Below are positions 17,354-26,599 of a DNA stretch of 64,000 nucleotides, piece after piece. Position 1 is the first letter of the stretch, and every line of letters starts with the position of its first letter. The notes under the pieces were generated by a model. That model did no database searches. It worked only from the letters and a program-made list of their open reading frames with translations, and was not told the DNA's origin. Source of the DNA: Bradyrhizobium sp. STM 3843 (GTDB lineage: Bacteria; Pseudomonadota; Alphaproteobacteria; Rhizobiales; Xanthobacteraceae); NCBI RefSeq assembly GCF_000239815.1, contig NZ_CAFK01000299.1, positions 124,001 to 188,000 of the forward strand, in the 5' to 3' direction. Position numbers and translations under genes: made by a program.

Positions 17354-18001
17354 CTATTTTGGCAGCGCTCCGCCGTGTGCGCGGCGCGGAAGGGAAGTCT
17401 CTTCACGCGCGGCTTCCGATTGCGATGCAGCAGAATTCGTCGGCAATTCCGCAGCTGCTGACTCATCAAACGGTGGAAGTTCCGTGACGGTCTTTGCGGG
17501 AGTTGATGATTGCGCAAAGCCAGCGTTCGCACGAGCCGATGGCGCATCATCTTCGGCAGCTTCTGTAAGCGGCTCGATGAGCCCCTCGGCGGTCCCCACT
17601 ACGCCGTCGACGATGCCGCGAACGAGCGCGTCCACCTGCTCGGCAGAATAATCCAGCGGACCGAAGCCGGCCATGGCGTTCGGGTCATTGAAATCCCAGG
17701 CGTTCTCGGCCAACCCCACGAAATCGCGGATGGCGGGATCAGCACTCCAGGCTCGACGAAGCGCCGCACGGCCCAACTCCTGCGGAATACCTTTGCTCAG
17801 GAAAGCAGTGATGTCGGTGGCAGCATCAATCGATTCGATTGGGGGCAAGTGCGAGAGATCTGTCTCGGGGAGAGCCGGCTCTGCCGCGGCGCAGTCGGAC
17901 GGTGCCGACCCCTGCTCAGCAGCCCCTTTGGGCGCCAATTCAGCGTGATCGGCGTCCTGCTTGCGACGCGACCAGCGCGCTAGAAATTGCTCCTCGCTCA
18001 T
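17354..18001 (-). CDS. DUF3306-domain protein
   Basis: A 215-residue soluble protein starting MSEEQFLARWSRRKQ, with LPPIESIDAATDITAFLSKGIP and LRRAWSADPAIRDFVGLAENAWDFNDPNAMAGFGPL, the hallmarks of DUF3306. The C-terminal third is low in complexity. Its ATG overlaps the DUF3305 stop by four bases (ATGA). DUF3306 genes nearly always travel with FDH genes and the neighbouring DUF3305 and DUF6352 genes, so a role in formate dehydrogenase assembly or electron supply is likely, but no activity is known. Confidence 0.88.
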   Translation of the reverse strand: MSEEQFLARWSRRKQDADHAELAPKGAAEQGSAPSDCAAAEPALPETDLSHLPPIESIDAATDITAFLSKGIPQELGRAALRRAWSADPAIRDFVGLAENAWDFNDPNAMAGFGPLDYSAEQVDALVRGIVDGVVGTAEGLIEPLTEAAEDDAPSARANAGFAQSSTPAKTVTELPPFDESAAAELPTNSAASQSEAAREETSLPRRAHGGALPK

Positions 18002-18513
18002 TCGTGCCCACCTTCACGGTGGCGCCGCGCAAGCGCCTCTGGATCGGCGCGGCGCCGCTCGCGCTTGACGAACTCCGTCTCGACATGGTTCTCGGCGACG
18101 AAATTTTCAATCGCCCGGTGCAGCACCTCAGGCATCGGCACCGCTTCGACCAGATTGGCACCTGCTTCCGTGAATGCCTCCCCTTCGGCGGGGTCCGCGG
18201 TGACGGCGGAAACGGCGTAGGGCCAGGTGCCCTCGGACGGAGTGAGTACGATCCAGACACTGGGAGCGCCGCTGGCGAGGTTATCGCGATACCGCGCCGT
18301 TTCCGAACGATAAAGATCGACCGTCGCCCTCCCGGCATAAAACAGCGTCGTTCCCGCCTGCTCCCGGACGACAGTCCACGGCGCCATCTCCGGCTCATCC
18401 GGTAACACGCCAGCGCCACGCCAGACAAAATCGATCCATGGCGAATCCGCTCTTCGGCGCTCGACCACGACGCCGACCGGGATGCGCAACAACGGCAGGG
18501 CGGCGGGGCTCAC
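17998..18513 (-). CDS. DUF3305-domain protein
   Basis: A 171-residue soluble protein with PVGVVVERRRADSPWIDFVW, DLYRSETARYRDNLAS and PSVWIVL, typical of DUF3305. Its start overlaps the upstream DUF6352 stop and its stop overlaps the DUF3306 start, each by four bases, so these genes are translated as one coupled unit. The family is found only with FDH clusters of this type. The biochemical role is unknown. Confidence 0.88.
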   Translation of the reverse strand: MSPAALPLLRIPVGVVVERRRADSPWIDFVWRGAGVLPDEPEMAPWTVVREQAGTTLFYAGRATVDLYRSETARYRDNLASGAPSVWIVLTPSEGTWPYAVSAVTADPAEGEAFTEAGANLVEAVPMPEVLHRAIENFVAENHVETEFVKRERRRADPEALARRHREGGHE

Positions 18514-19517
18514 GTTGCAGCCTCCAGGTGTTTGATCGGCAGCCCCGTCAACAGATTCTGCGGCTTCATCCGCACGAGCTGATCGGAGGTCATCGCAAAT
18601 ATCAGATAGACCGGCTCGCGCCCGACAGCATCGACGAGCAGAGCTGCATCGGCAAAAATGACCCGAAACAGCGTCAACACGCGTGCCATCGTTCGGTCAT
18701 CGAGCGTCTCACCATGCCACAGCCGGTCGCCGATCCCCGTCGCTTCAGCATCGAGCCCGACGTACCAGGTGAGCTTCGCATTGCGCAGCGCTGTGAGTGG
18801 CTCGATTGCGACGTCAACTCCAAGCAAATGACAAATCCAGCACCTCATGGCCTCTGCCAGCGCAGCCGGCCCCCTTGTTCCGCCGGTGAAATCAAGCGCA
18901 AGATCGAACCGGTCGCTGCGGTGCCAGTAGCTGTCGGCATTCTCCTCGCTCAAGACGTCGACCCCAGCGCTGGTTGCGGCCCCCAACATGGAGATCAGCG
19001 ACAACACGGGCGTCGGGCTAGGCCCGCCAATGACTTCCTCGTCACCCAGCAGCAACGAATGCTCGTGAGGCACAATGCGCTGAGGCCGGAAGAACAGCTC
19101 GGCCGCACGCAGCACGTACGGATCCTCGCAGCCGTGCAGTGCGTTACGCACGATGACGTGCACGAGCTGGTTCAGGAACAGGGGCGGCAAATTGACCGAC
19201 GGAGAACGAACCAGCGCAAGGTAGGCCGCCTCCAATGTGGGCTGCCCCAGCAGAAGATCACGAAATGCCAGCACGAAATGCCAGTTCTCCCGTGCATCCG
19301 TATCGGCGATCGCCGCAACGTCCGTCGCGGCGACTGCTCGGCGCGGGTCTGAAAGCAGCTCCCGATGCAGCCTGCGTTCGACCTTGCAGGCATCGTCGGG
19401 CGGCATCAGCTCGGGACGGGCAAAATAGGCCTTCAGGAACTCATCCGTGACCACCAGCCCACCGCTCGCGTTGTGATCGAGCAAGTGGTAGCCGCAGGCG
19501 ATCCAGAAATCCTTCAT
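18510..19517 (-). CDS. DUF6352-family protein
   Basis: A 335-residue protein beginning MKDFWIACGYHLLDHNASGGLVV, with VTDEFLKAYFARPELMPPD and NLPPLFLNQLVHVIVRNALHG, the pattern I associate with DUF6352. No signal peptide, membrane segment or catalytic motif is visible. It overlaps its neighbours on both sides by four bases. Its conservation with FDH genes points to a shared process, but the function is unknown. The DUF number is from memory. Confidence 0.75.
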   Translation of the reverse strand: MKDFWIACGYHLLDHNASGGLVVTDEFLKAYFARPELMPPDDACKVERRLHRELLSDPRRAVAATDVAAIADTDARENWHFVLAFRDLLLGQPTLEAAYLALVRSPSVNLPPLFLNQLVHVIVRNALHGCEDPYVLRAAELFFRPQRIVPHEHSLLLGDEEVIGGPSPTPVLSLISMLGAATSAGVDVLSEENADSYWHRSDRFDLALDFTGGTRGPAALAEAMRCWICHLLGVDVAIEPLTALRNAKLTWYVGLDAEATGIGDRLWHGETLDDRTMARVLTLFRVIFADAALLVDAVGREPVYLIFAMTSDQLVRMKPQNLLTGLPIKHLEAAT

Positions 19518-20056
19518 CGGCGTGACGGCTCCCCGCTCGTATTCGCAAGGTTGAAATTGCTGTCCGGCTCGGTGTCATCCTCTACTTCTGGCATAAACGA
19601 GAACGCCTTGCCGTGTTCCTGTCCCTCTCGCAGCTGCAACCTGCGGAACGACTCGCGGACCTCGCCCTCGCTCGCCGAGCGATGGACTGCGATCAGCGCG
19701 CTGATCGGATGCGTGCAGAGCGACTGCGCAAACTCGACTTCTTCTTCTGCGGCAAGGCGCGCGGTAGCGAGGTCCGGAGCCCCGAACCGTTCCACCAGCT
19801 GCTTCGCAAGGAGTTCTACCAACGCGCGGCGATCGTCCTCCGTCGCGTGGACGATTTGTGCCAGCGTCGACCAGCCCCACGACTTTACTCCGAGAAAGCC
19901 GCTGCGGAATGCCGAACGATCCTTGCCGCTCAGCTCCGCCGGATCCCGATCACAAAATCGGAATGCGCCTGACACCGCCCAATCGCCCGGTTCAGCCGGC
20001 ACGTCGAACACGAACGTGTCGGATGGATCGAGTGCGATAGTGCGCAAGAGTTTCAC
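19514..20056 (-). CDS. DUF6505-family protein
   Basis: A 180-residue protein. I chose the GTG at 20056 (VKLLRTIALDPSDTFVF) because it overlaps the previous stop as GTGA and GGAGG lies nine bases upstream; an upstream frame to 20089 has no such site. Recognisable parts are EPGDWAVSGAFRFCDRDP and GFLGVKSWGWSTLA, which I associate with DUF6505. It is part of the chain of four-base overlaps in this accessory operon. No function is known. The Glu-rich AAEEEVEFAQ segment forms a helix. Confidence 0.75.
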   Translation of the reverse strand: MKLLRTIALDPSDTFVFDVPAEPGDWAVSGAFRFCDRDPAELSGKDRSAFRSGFLGVKSWGWSTLAQIVHATEDDRRALVELLAKQLVERFGAPDLATARLAAEEEVEFAQSLCTHPISALIAVHRSASEGEVRESFRRLQLREGQEHGKAFSFMPEVEDDTEPDSNFNLANTSGEPSRR

Positions 20057-20877
20057 AGGCGCGGTCCTCCGAGTTTCGGATCGAGCCACGACGGCGACAG
20101 CAATTCCTTCCTCAGGTCACGCCGATCGGTCATGTTCGTCCCGGTCCGGTGCGTGATAAGGTCACCGTTGTCACCGATCACATGCGCGGTCTGCGGTTTG
20201 CGCGACAGCCGAGCCAGATATTCGCGTGCGATGCTGTCGAATCCGTCGGTTTGCCAGCCGTCCAGCGCGCGCATCAGGTGCCGCGCAAAGCTATCGGTCA
20301 GCTGAACCGCGCCCGCCTCACCAAAGCCCTCCTGATCCAGTGCGGACGCAAGCGGATACACGCCGGCTTCCCTGTCGATCATCGCAACAGTCCGGATCAT
20401 CACGCCGAACACCAGCCAGCGCGGAGGCTCATCCTCCGCCGATGGCGGCCAGCCAAGCCGCCCGCCACCGACAAGGCCACCGTCGACACGGATCGCGTCC
20501 GGCCAGTCGATCGCGATCTCCTTGTTCGGCGGCGCATAAGCACGCAAGGCGTCGGTCAGCGCCACCATGCCCGCGTAGAAAGCGCGGCGTGCAGTGCACA
20601 AGGGTTCGCCGGGCTCAAGCACGACTGCGAACTCGGCAAGATCGAACCGTCCTACATAGGTCAGCGTACCTGCTCCGCTCTCTTTCGCGATGCTGATGGC
20701 GTGGGCAAACGCGTCACGACTTTCGCGCAGCCTCACCAGCCTGAATGGCGGGGGCAGATTGATAGGCTCCGAAACGGCCGAGCGCCTGGGGGCTGCCGGT
20801 TTCAGTCGGACCTCCAGCTTCCTTTTCCTCTCTCGTGAGAATAACTTAATCGAGCAGAAGGGCCGATGCGAGTCCAC
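20053..20877 (-). CDS. biotin/lipoate A/B ligase-family protein with DUF4444
   Basis: A protein of up to 274 residues related to biotin/lipoate protein ligases; INLPPPFRLVRLRESRDAF and GAGTLTYVGRFDLAEFAVVLEP mark the N-terminal ligase-like fold, and a DUF4444-type C-terminus holds the tail SRKPQTAHVIGDNGDLI. It is first in the minus-strand FDH accessory operon. The start is uncertain: the GTG at 20877 has no ribosome site, whereas GGAGG stands five bases before a CTG inside (reading LKPAAPRRS), which would remove about 25 residues. What it would ligate is unknown; no lipoyl domain is encoded nearby. Confidence 0.75.
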   Translation of the reverse strand: MDSHRPFCSIKLFSRERKRKLEVRLKPAAPRRSAVSEPINLPPPFRLVRLRESRDAFAHAISIAKESGAGTLTYVGRFDLAEFAVVLEPGEPLCTARRAFYAGMVALTDALRAYAPPNKEIAIDWPDAIRVDGGLVGGGRLGWPPSAEDEPPRWLVFGVMIRTVAMIDREAGVYPLASALDQEGFGEAGAVQLTDSFARHLMRALDGWQTDGFDSIAREYLARLSRKPQTAHVIGDNGDLITHRTGTNMTDRRDLRKELLSPSWLDPKLGGPRL

Positions 20878-20918
20878 TCGCGGTCGTTCCCTGCCTTTCG
20901 GAAGGTGAGCACCGGCGC

Positions 20919-22937
20919 ATGTCCGAACCGCCGAAAACGATCCTGATTTGCTCGTGCGAAGACACGATGCGCCTCGATACGGGCGCCATCAGACGAGGAT
21001 GCCGCAAAAGCGAAATCGCCGAATTCCGTCAGCTCTGCCGCGCCGAGCTTGATCATTTCCGCAACGCCGCAAGGGCGAACGCAGCGCTCATCGTCGGCTG
21101 CACCCAAGAAGCCCCGCTGTTTGGCGACGAGGCGAAAGGGCGTTCCGGCAAAACGGAATTCGTCAATCTTCGCGAGACGGCCGGCTGGTCGACGGAGGGA
21201 ACGAAGTCGGGCCCAAAAATGGCCGCGCTGCTCGCAGCCACGTCCGAGGCCGCGCCTGCTTTTCCGTTCGTCACGCTATCGAGCGAAGGGGTGATCCTGG
21301 TTTACGGCCGCGACGAAGTTGCGATCGAAGCTGGCCGACTGCTTGCCGAGCATCTGGACGTGACCGTCATGATCACGAAGCCGTCGCAAATCATGCCGCC
21401 GGCAACGACATCGTTCCCGATCGTCCAGGGCACGATACGCAACGCGAGGGGCCATTTGGGGGCCTTTGAGTTGACTGTCGACGACTACGGCACTCCCCGC
21501 CCCTCCTCGCGCGACGCGCTTGTCTTTGAAGCTCCGCGCAGCGGCCTGACCTCGCGCTGCGATATCGTCCTCGATCTCTCCGGCGGAACGCCGCTTTTCC
21601 CCGCGCATGATTTGCGCGACGGCTATCTGCGCGCCAACCCGCGAGATTCGGCCGTTATGCTGCGCGCGGTGCTCAGGGCGCGCGACCTTGTCGGCAGCTT
21701 CGACAAACCCGAATACGTCAATTTCACCGCAAATATCTGCGTCCATTCGCGGTCGAAGCTGACGGGTTGCCATCGCTGCCTCGATCTATGTCCGACCGGA
21801 GCGATCACGCCGAATGGCGACCACGTCAAAATCAACGCGGAAGTCTGTGCCGGATGCGGCCTGTGCGCCGCAGCCTGTCCGACGGGCGCAGCAACTTATG
21901 CCCTGCCGCCGGCCGACGCGCTGCTGCACAAATTGCGCGCGATGCTTTTGACCTACCGCGAGGCCGGCGGCTCAGACGCCATTGTGCTGTTCCACGACGG
22001 CCAACACGGCACCGCGCTGATCGATGCGCTCGCCCGCCACGGCGATGGGCTTCCAGCCAATGTGCTGCCGTTCGCCGTCAATGAGGTGACGCAGGTTGGA
22101 CTCGAAGCGATCGCAGCGTCCTTTGCCTATGGTGCATCGGGAATCCGTTTTCTTCTGCGGGCAAAACCGCTTCACGATGTCGCCTGTCTTTCCCAAACCA
22201 TAGCGATGGCTGATGCCGTTATTTGCGGGCTCGGATTCGCCGGGCGACGCGTCTCGACAATCGAAACAGACGATCCAGATGTGTTGGGGGACCTGCTGTG
22301 GGCGGTCGAACCCGCGCCGGCCGTGGAGCGTCCCGCAACCTTCAAAACTTTCGGCAAGCGGCGCGATCTGCTCCGGCTCGCTCTTCACGAACTGCACCGC
22401 GTCGCGCCTGCGCCGACCGACGTGATCGCTCTGCCTGAAGGCGCACCACTCGGTGCGGTCAGCATCAATGTCGATGGGTGCACCCTGTGCCTGTCCTGCG
22501 TCTCGGCCTGCCCCACCGGCGCGCTCCGCGACGATCCCGAATGTCCCGTGCTCAAATTCGTCGAAGACGCTTGCGTGCAGTGCGGATTATGCCAGAGCAC
22601 CTGTCCGGAAAAGGTCATTACATTAAAGCCACAGATCGATTTTGGTGCAGCCAGGGCAGCGCCGCGGATCATCAAGGAAGAGGCGCCGGCGCTTTGCATC
22701 CGCTGCAACAAGCCGTTCGGCGTGAAAAGCACGATCGACAAGATTGCCGCGAAGCTCGAAGGACGGCACTGGATGTATCCAGCGGGCGACAAGCGGCTTG
22801 ACGTGGTGAGAATGTGTGCGGATTGCCGCGTGATCGCCATGAGCGAGCAAGAATTCGATCCGTTCAAGGGCGTTCCTGAACGCGCGCCGCCGCGCACGAC
22901 CGAGGATTATTTGCGTCACCGCGAAGACGATGACTAG
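20919..22937 (+). CDS. 672-aa protein with several 4Fe-4S ferredoxin motifs, FDH-associated
   Basis: An iron-sulfur protein read divergently from the FDH accessory operon, 41 bases away. The N-terminal half (to about residue 260) shows NILICSCEDTMRL-like cysteines and no obvious known domain. Ferredoxin-type motifs begin near residue 275: GCHRCLDLCPTG, CAGCGLCAAACPTG, CTLCLSCVSACPTG and CVQCGLCQSTCPEK, so at least four clusters are likely. Extra cysteines at CIRCNKPFG and CADC near the C-terminus may hold zinc or another cluster. Such a protein could carry electrons between formate oxidation and another enzyme. The partner is not known. GGAAGGTGAG precedes ATG 20919. Confidence 0.88.
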   Translation: MSEPPKTILICSCEDTMRLDTGAIRRGCRKSEIAEFRQLCRAELDHFRNAARANAALIVGCTQEAPLFGDEAKGRSGKTEFVNLRETAGWSTEGTKSGPKMAALLAATSEAAPAFPFVTLSSEGVILVYGRDEVAIEAGRLLAEHLDVTVMITKPSQIMPPATTSFPIVQGTIRNARGHLGAFELTVDDYGTPRPSSRDALVFEAPRSGLTSRCDIVLDLSGGTPLFPAHDLRDGYLRANPRDSAVMLRAVLRARDLVGSFDKPEYVNFTANICVHSRSKLTGCHRCLDLCPTGAITPNGDHVKINAEVCAGCGLCAAACPTGAATYALPPADALLHKLRAMLLTYREAGGSDAIVLFHDGQHGTALIDALARHGDGLPANVLPFAVNEVTQVGLEAIAASFAYGASGIRFLLRAKPLHDVACLSQTIAMADAVICGLGFAGRRVSTIETDDPDVLGDLLWAVEPAPAVERPATFKTFGKRRDLLRLALHELHRVAPAPTDVIALPEGAPLGAVSINVDGCTLCLSCVSACPTGALRDDPECPVLKFVEDACVQCGLCQSTCPEKVITLKPQIDFGAARAAPRIIKEEAPALCIRCNKPFGVKSTIDKIAAKLEGRHWMYPAGDKRLDVVRMCADCRVIAMSEQEFDPFKGVPERAPPRTTEDYLRHREDDD

Positions 22938-22996
22938 CAGGGTCCGACAGCTCGGCTGGAATCTTGGCTCGACAAACCCGCGGGCGAAGCCACACG

Positions 22997-24293
22997 TTAT
23001 TTCGACGTCGCGCGCGCCAGAAAGTCCGTGAGCGCCTTGCGATCCTCCGCCGATCCAATCCGCTGCTCCGGCATTTTTGTCCCGGGCGTATAGGTGTTTG
23101 GACCGAGCTCAAATAGTTTTGACACCGTCTCGGGCGTCCACACGATGTCCATCCGCTTCAACGCGTCGGAGAAGCGATAGCCGGGTAGCGACGCAATCCT
23201 GCGGCCGTACAGGCCCGCAAGCGTGGGGCCGGCGCGTTGCGCGTCGTTCTCCGACAGGGTATGACAGGCTACACACGCCCTGAACACCTCGGCGCCGTGA
23301 TCTCCGGCATAGGCGGCAAGCGGATCGCGCGACGTGGCTTGCAACGATGAGCCAATGGGATCGCCGGTGCGCGCGTTCCAACGCCGGATCTTGCCGTCGG
23401 CGCCGCTCGTCAGCAGCGTTGCGTTGTCCGCCAAGAAAGCGACCGACCACACAGGCGGGTCCGGATCAACCAGCGTTCGCTCGACGCTTCGCGATTTTCG
23501 GTCGATGACCGCCACGCCACCTCCCATTCCTGCAGCAGCAACCGACGTGCCGTCCGAAGAGATCGCCAGCGCGACAATCGGCGTCCGGCCGGCCTGCACC
23601 TCGGTGCTTTGCTGGCCCGCCGACATCAGAAAGCGCAGCTTTCCGTCTGCACCACCCGTCACGATCTCGCCATCCGGCGCGACCGCCACGGCGTTGAGCG
23701 GTGAAGCCAGCATGATGACAGTTGGGGTGCCGCCCACAAGTGACCAGATCCGCAGCTCACGATCGTAACCCACGCTCACCAGCGATCGTCCATCCGGTGT
23801 GAATGCGACGCCGTTGACGTTTTGCGAATGCCCTTCCAGCACCTGCTGCGCGCCGTCGCCGAGCGACCAGATGCGAACCGTATGGTCCCAGGAGGCAGAT
23901 GCCAATTTTGCGCCATCCGGCGAGACAGCGAGTGAAACGATCGGCGCGGTGTGGCCTCGAACGACGGACCGGCTGTTGCCGGCCGAACGTCCAGATCGCT
24001 ACCTTTGCATCCGCGCCGGCGGTCGCCATTCGCCCATCCTTCAGGAAGGCAACCGCGTTCACGGCATCAGAGTGAAACCGAAGGACCTGCTCAGCGGCTT
24101 CGGTCTTGAGCGACCATCGGATGGCGGCGGTGTCGAAGCTGCCCGAAAGAAGGCTGTCGCTATCACTGGAAATCGCGATGGCCCGCACGGGCCCGCCGTG
24201 ACCTGCCAGCTGCGCACGCGCCGACGCCAAATGCATTGCCATCGCAGCTGCAACGATGCGGAGACTTGTGCTGAGACCTGGGATCCGATTCAT
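22997..24293 (-). pseudogene. WD40-repeat cytochrome c protein, frameshifted
   Basis: Two overlapping frames make one gene. The first (from 24293, MNRIPGLSTSLRIVAAAMAM, a signal peptide) encodes WD40 blades as far as AIWT. The second (to 22997) continues with RGHTAPIVSLAVSPDG, ASASWDHTVRIWSL, more blades, and a C-terminal cytochrome c domain with the heme motif CVACH. The switch lies at about 23960-23990, so a single-base indel breaks a ~430-residue secreted protein. Full-length versions of this WD40-cytochrome c fusion are known to me from Bradyrhizobium. Whether this is a real lesion or an assembly error cannot be told from the sequence. Confidence 0.8.
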
Positions 24294-24500
24294 CTGCGGC
24301 TTACGGGCGGTCCGGACATATCATCGGCGGTTACACCGGGTATTTACGCTCAGTCGGTCTTGTAAACGATTGAAGCCGTTGCCCGGCTGCACCGCAGGAA
24401 GGGAATGCCATCTGCTACTCAATGCCGCAACAGGTGTTATCGTCTTGAACCAGGCATAGCCAAATCCTATGCTTGATCATGACCCGTCAAGGATGACGGC

Positions 24501-24740
24501 ATGCAAATACGACCTAAAACGTATCTGCATCTCATCTCCTTGTGGCGAACATTTCGCGATGCGATTTCGCCACATCGTGACGCTGTGGCCGCCAGAGTCT
24601 CACCGTCCCTCATCTATACCGCGGTCGTGCTGGCGTTTCTCTTGGCCATTTTGGAAGTCGATGCTCATCGAGGTGAGCTGGAGTCGCTTGGTCTGTTGGG
24701 GAACGACCACACCATCCAGACCGTTTTTCTGGGTCCGTAA
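24501..24740 (+). CDS. small membrane protein (79 aa)
   Basis: The first half is basic and amphipathic, followed by one membrane segment SPSLIYTAVVLAFLLAILEVD (about residues 34-54) and a short polar tail. AAGGA lies seven bases before the ATG. No family is recognised and the gene stands alone between two minus-strand genes, so it may be spurious, but the clear membrane segment and ribosome site argue for a real gene. Confidence 0.45.
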   Translation: MQIRPKTYLHLISLWRTFRDAISPHRDAVAARVSPSLIYTAVVLAFLLAILEVDAHRGELESLGLLGNDHTIQTVFLGP

Positions 24741-24833
24741 CGTTCGCCGCTCGACTAAGCTCTCCTCCAACCTCGAAGCCTCATTCAAGCGGCCCTATGG
24801 TGCGAGCCTTGGCGATAAGCGCGACCGATTCGG

Positions 24834-25049
24834 TTAGCGCTTCGGTTCTCGCGGAAAGACCAATGACCGATCATCAAATTCGTCAACCGGGAGGTTTTCT
24901 GCGCCGCGACCGCTTTGCATGCTGTGCAATGTCGACGTGTTTCCTGTTCCAGCACGCCCGACTGTCGACACGGTGTGTGAGCGCGGGCTACCGGTCACGA
25001 CGGCAAGCAGACCGATGACTGCGATTATAGAGATAATCAAAAGCTTCAT
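24834..25049 (-). CDS. small exported protein (71 aa)
   Basis: MKLLIISIIAVIGLLAVVTGS is a signal peptide or single helix, then RSHTVSTVGRAGTG and a tail ENLPVDEFDDRSLVFPREPKR. AGGAGA stands five bases before ATG 25049, while an upstream in-frame ATG at 25079 would spoil the signal. The tail resembles the 65-residue protein at 11358-11555. The family is common in Bradyrhizobium and uncharacterised. Confidence 0.65.
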   Translation of the reverse strand: MKLLIISIIAVIGLLAVVTGSPRSHTVSTVGRAGTGNTSTLHSMQSGRGAENLPVDEFDDRSLVFPREPKR

Positions 25050-25351
25050 GGAAATCTCCTGTTGCTTCAAACACAGCAACCTCTTGCAGCCATCTGATTA
25101 GTGCGAGACGCGACGTGGAGTTGTGAGCAACCTCACACCTCCTGAGATTCTCGCACTCAAGGACCGGTCAAGTTCCGGATTTGGAACCTGCGCGTCGACT
25201 GCGATAGCGGCGGATGGCAAAAGCTCGTACCTCTCCTAAAGCGAGCAACCCCAGGGCGCTGCAGGACAACTCGGATCGGCACGCCTGATGCTCGGAACGG
25301 ACGAACAATCTGTTCGTTTAAGGGCTGATGATTCAGAGAAGGATGAAATCC

Positions 25352-25780
25352 ATGAGAGCCTCCGCCATCATAGCCGCACTGGCGATCATGCTCGGCGGCA
25401 CCGCGCTTTCGCTGGCGCAACAGAATGCACAGGGCGCGGTTGAACTGAGCAACGGCACAAAGGTGCCGCAGAATCCTTCGCTGTCGAAACTCAATCTCAC
25501 GAACATGCAGCGCGAGCAGATTCGCAAGGCCGTGCTAACTGAACACAACGAGATCGAATTCCGGCTAGCAGCCACCAAATCTGCCAAGGATTTTAGCCCT
25601 GCAGTTGGCGCGACGATTCCAAAAGGAGTTAAGGCCCAATCGCTGCCATCGCCGGTTCTATCGCAAATGCCCGAACTGCGCGACTACATGTACGTGAAAA
25701 TGAAGGACCAGGTGTTGATCGTGAACGGCATGACCAACAAGATCGTTGATATGTTCCCGGAAACGCAGCCGCTTTCCTGA
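25352..25780 (+). CDS. DUF1236-like secreted protein
   Basis: A 142-residue protein with a signal peptide (MRASAIIAALAIMLGGTALSLAQQ). The mature part contains NLTNMQREQIRKAV, FSPAVGATIPKGVKAQSLPSP and a C-terminal YVKMKDQVLIVNGMTNKIVD, matching the DUF1236 pattern of P..v.l..lP and an 'ivlVdp.t..IV' end. DUF1236 proteins are periplasmic or surface proteins of rhizobia and have no known activity. I chose ATG 25352 because GAGAAGGA lies eight bases upstream; ATGs at 25328 and 25343 are also in frame. Confidence 0.75.
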   Translation: MRASAIIAALAIMLGGTALSLAQQNAQGAVELSNGTKVPQNPSLSKLNLTNMQREQIRKAVLTEHNEIEFRLAATKSAKDFSPAVGATIPKGVKAQSLPSPVLSQMPELRDYMYVKMKDQVLIVNGMTNKIVDMFPETQPLS

Positions 25781-25979
25781 AAGCAATAGCGGCGATTTCG
25801 TCGAACCAGACGGTGCATCCGTTAAAATCAAGAAGTGCAGGAATCTTCACGACCCATCGCTCTCATCTCCTTACATTCTCCCATGGGTGTCTGGCGATCG
25901 GCGGCGCTTTGGGGCTGCTGCCGCTCCCACCCGGCACAGAACTGCGATTGATACAATCGCGCGTTAACAGGAGATATTC

Positions 25980-26210
25980 ATGAAACTCGTGAAGTCGCTC
26001 AGGACGGTGGTGCTGCTCGGTGTCGTGATTGGCGCCACCACCTTATCGTCGGTTGCACCGACGTTCGCGTTGGGCGCCTGCGGTCGGAACGGCCATCGCA
26101 ACCCGTGGGGCAATTGCGTATGGGGCGGTCAAAATCAAAGCTGGTGTCTAAGACAAACGGGCCATACCGCCACTTACGTGGGCAATGGAGTGTACCGCTG
26201 TTTAAGGTGA
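25980..26210 (+). CDS. small Cys-rich secreted protein (76 aa)
   Basis: Residues 1-31 form a signal peptide (VVLLGVVIGATTLSSVAPTFA). The mature part of about 45 residues holds four cysteines (GACGRNG, NCVWGG, SWCLRQ, YRCLR), enough for two disulfides. AGGAGA stands just upstream of ATG 25980. A strong hairpin follows at 26273. Similar proteins are found in Bradyrhizobium, but I know of no assigned role. Confidence 0.7.
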   Translation: MKLVKSLRTVVLLGVVIGATTLSSVAPTFALGACGRNGHRNPWGNCVWGGQNQSWCLRQTGHTATYVGNGVYRCLR

Positions 26211-26272
26211 TCGCCTGGATCCCGCCTTCAAAGCCTAGCGATTTCGCCAGTGAGCGTACGGGTTGTTGAAGC

Positions 26273-26303
26273 GAGAACTGGCCGGACCGTCCGGCCGGTT
26301 CTC
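26273..26303. terminator. hairpin downstream of the Cys-rich protein gene
   Basis: GAGAACTGGCCGGAC (26273-26287) pairs with GTCCGGCCGGTTCTC (26289-26303), with one G-T pair, and is followed by CCTCGAGCTTTT. It lies 62 bases after the stop at 26210 and is a good intrinsic terminator for that gene. Confidence 0.6.
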
Positions 26304-26599
26304 CCTCGAGCTTTTGGACCAGATTGATTTCCGCGTGTCTCTCCGACCCCGAAGGCAACACCGGAGCTTGCGGCGAGCTTGAGGACGTCAATGGAATCGT
26401 TCGACGGCAGATTTGACTAGGTACGAGAAATTGTAACGGATTGTCAGATCGCAACAGCGCGAGACGATGCACCATCGACCGTGTTCCAGAGACCTGAGGC
26501 ACGCCCTAGTCGCCGGGACCAATCAGATCCTTTCTGACCCTTTGACGGTGTCGTACATATGCGATTGCCAACAGTCTTCGGGCTGACCACAACACCGCC

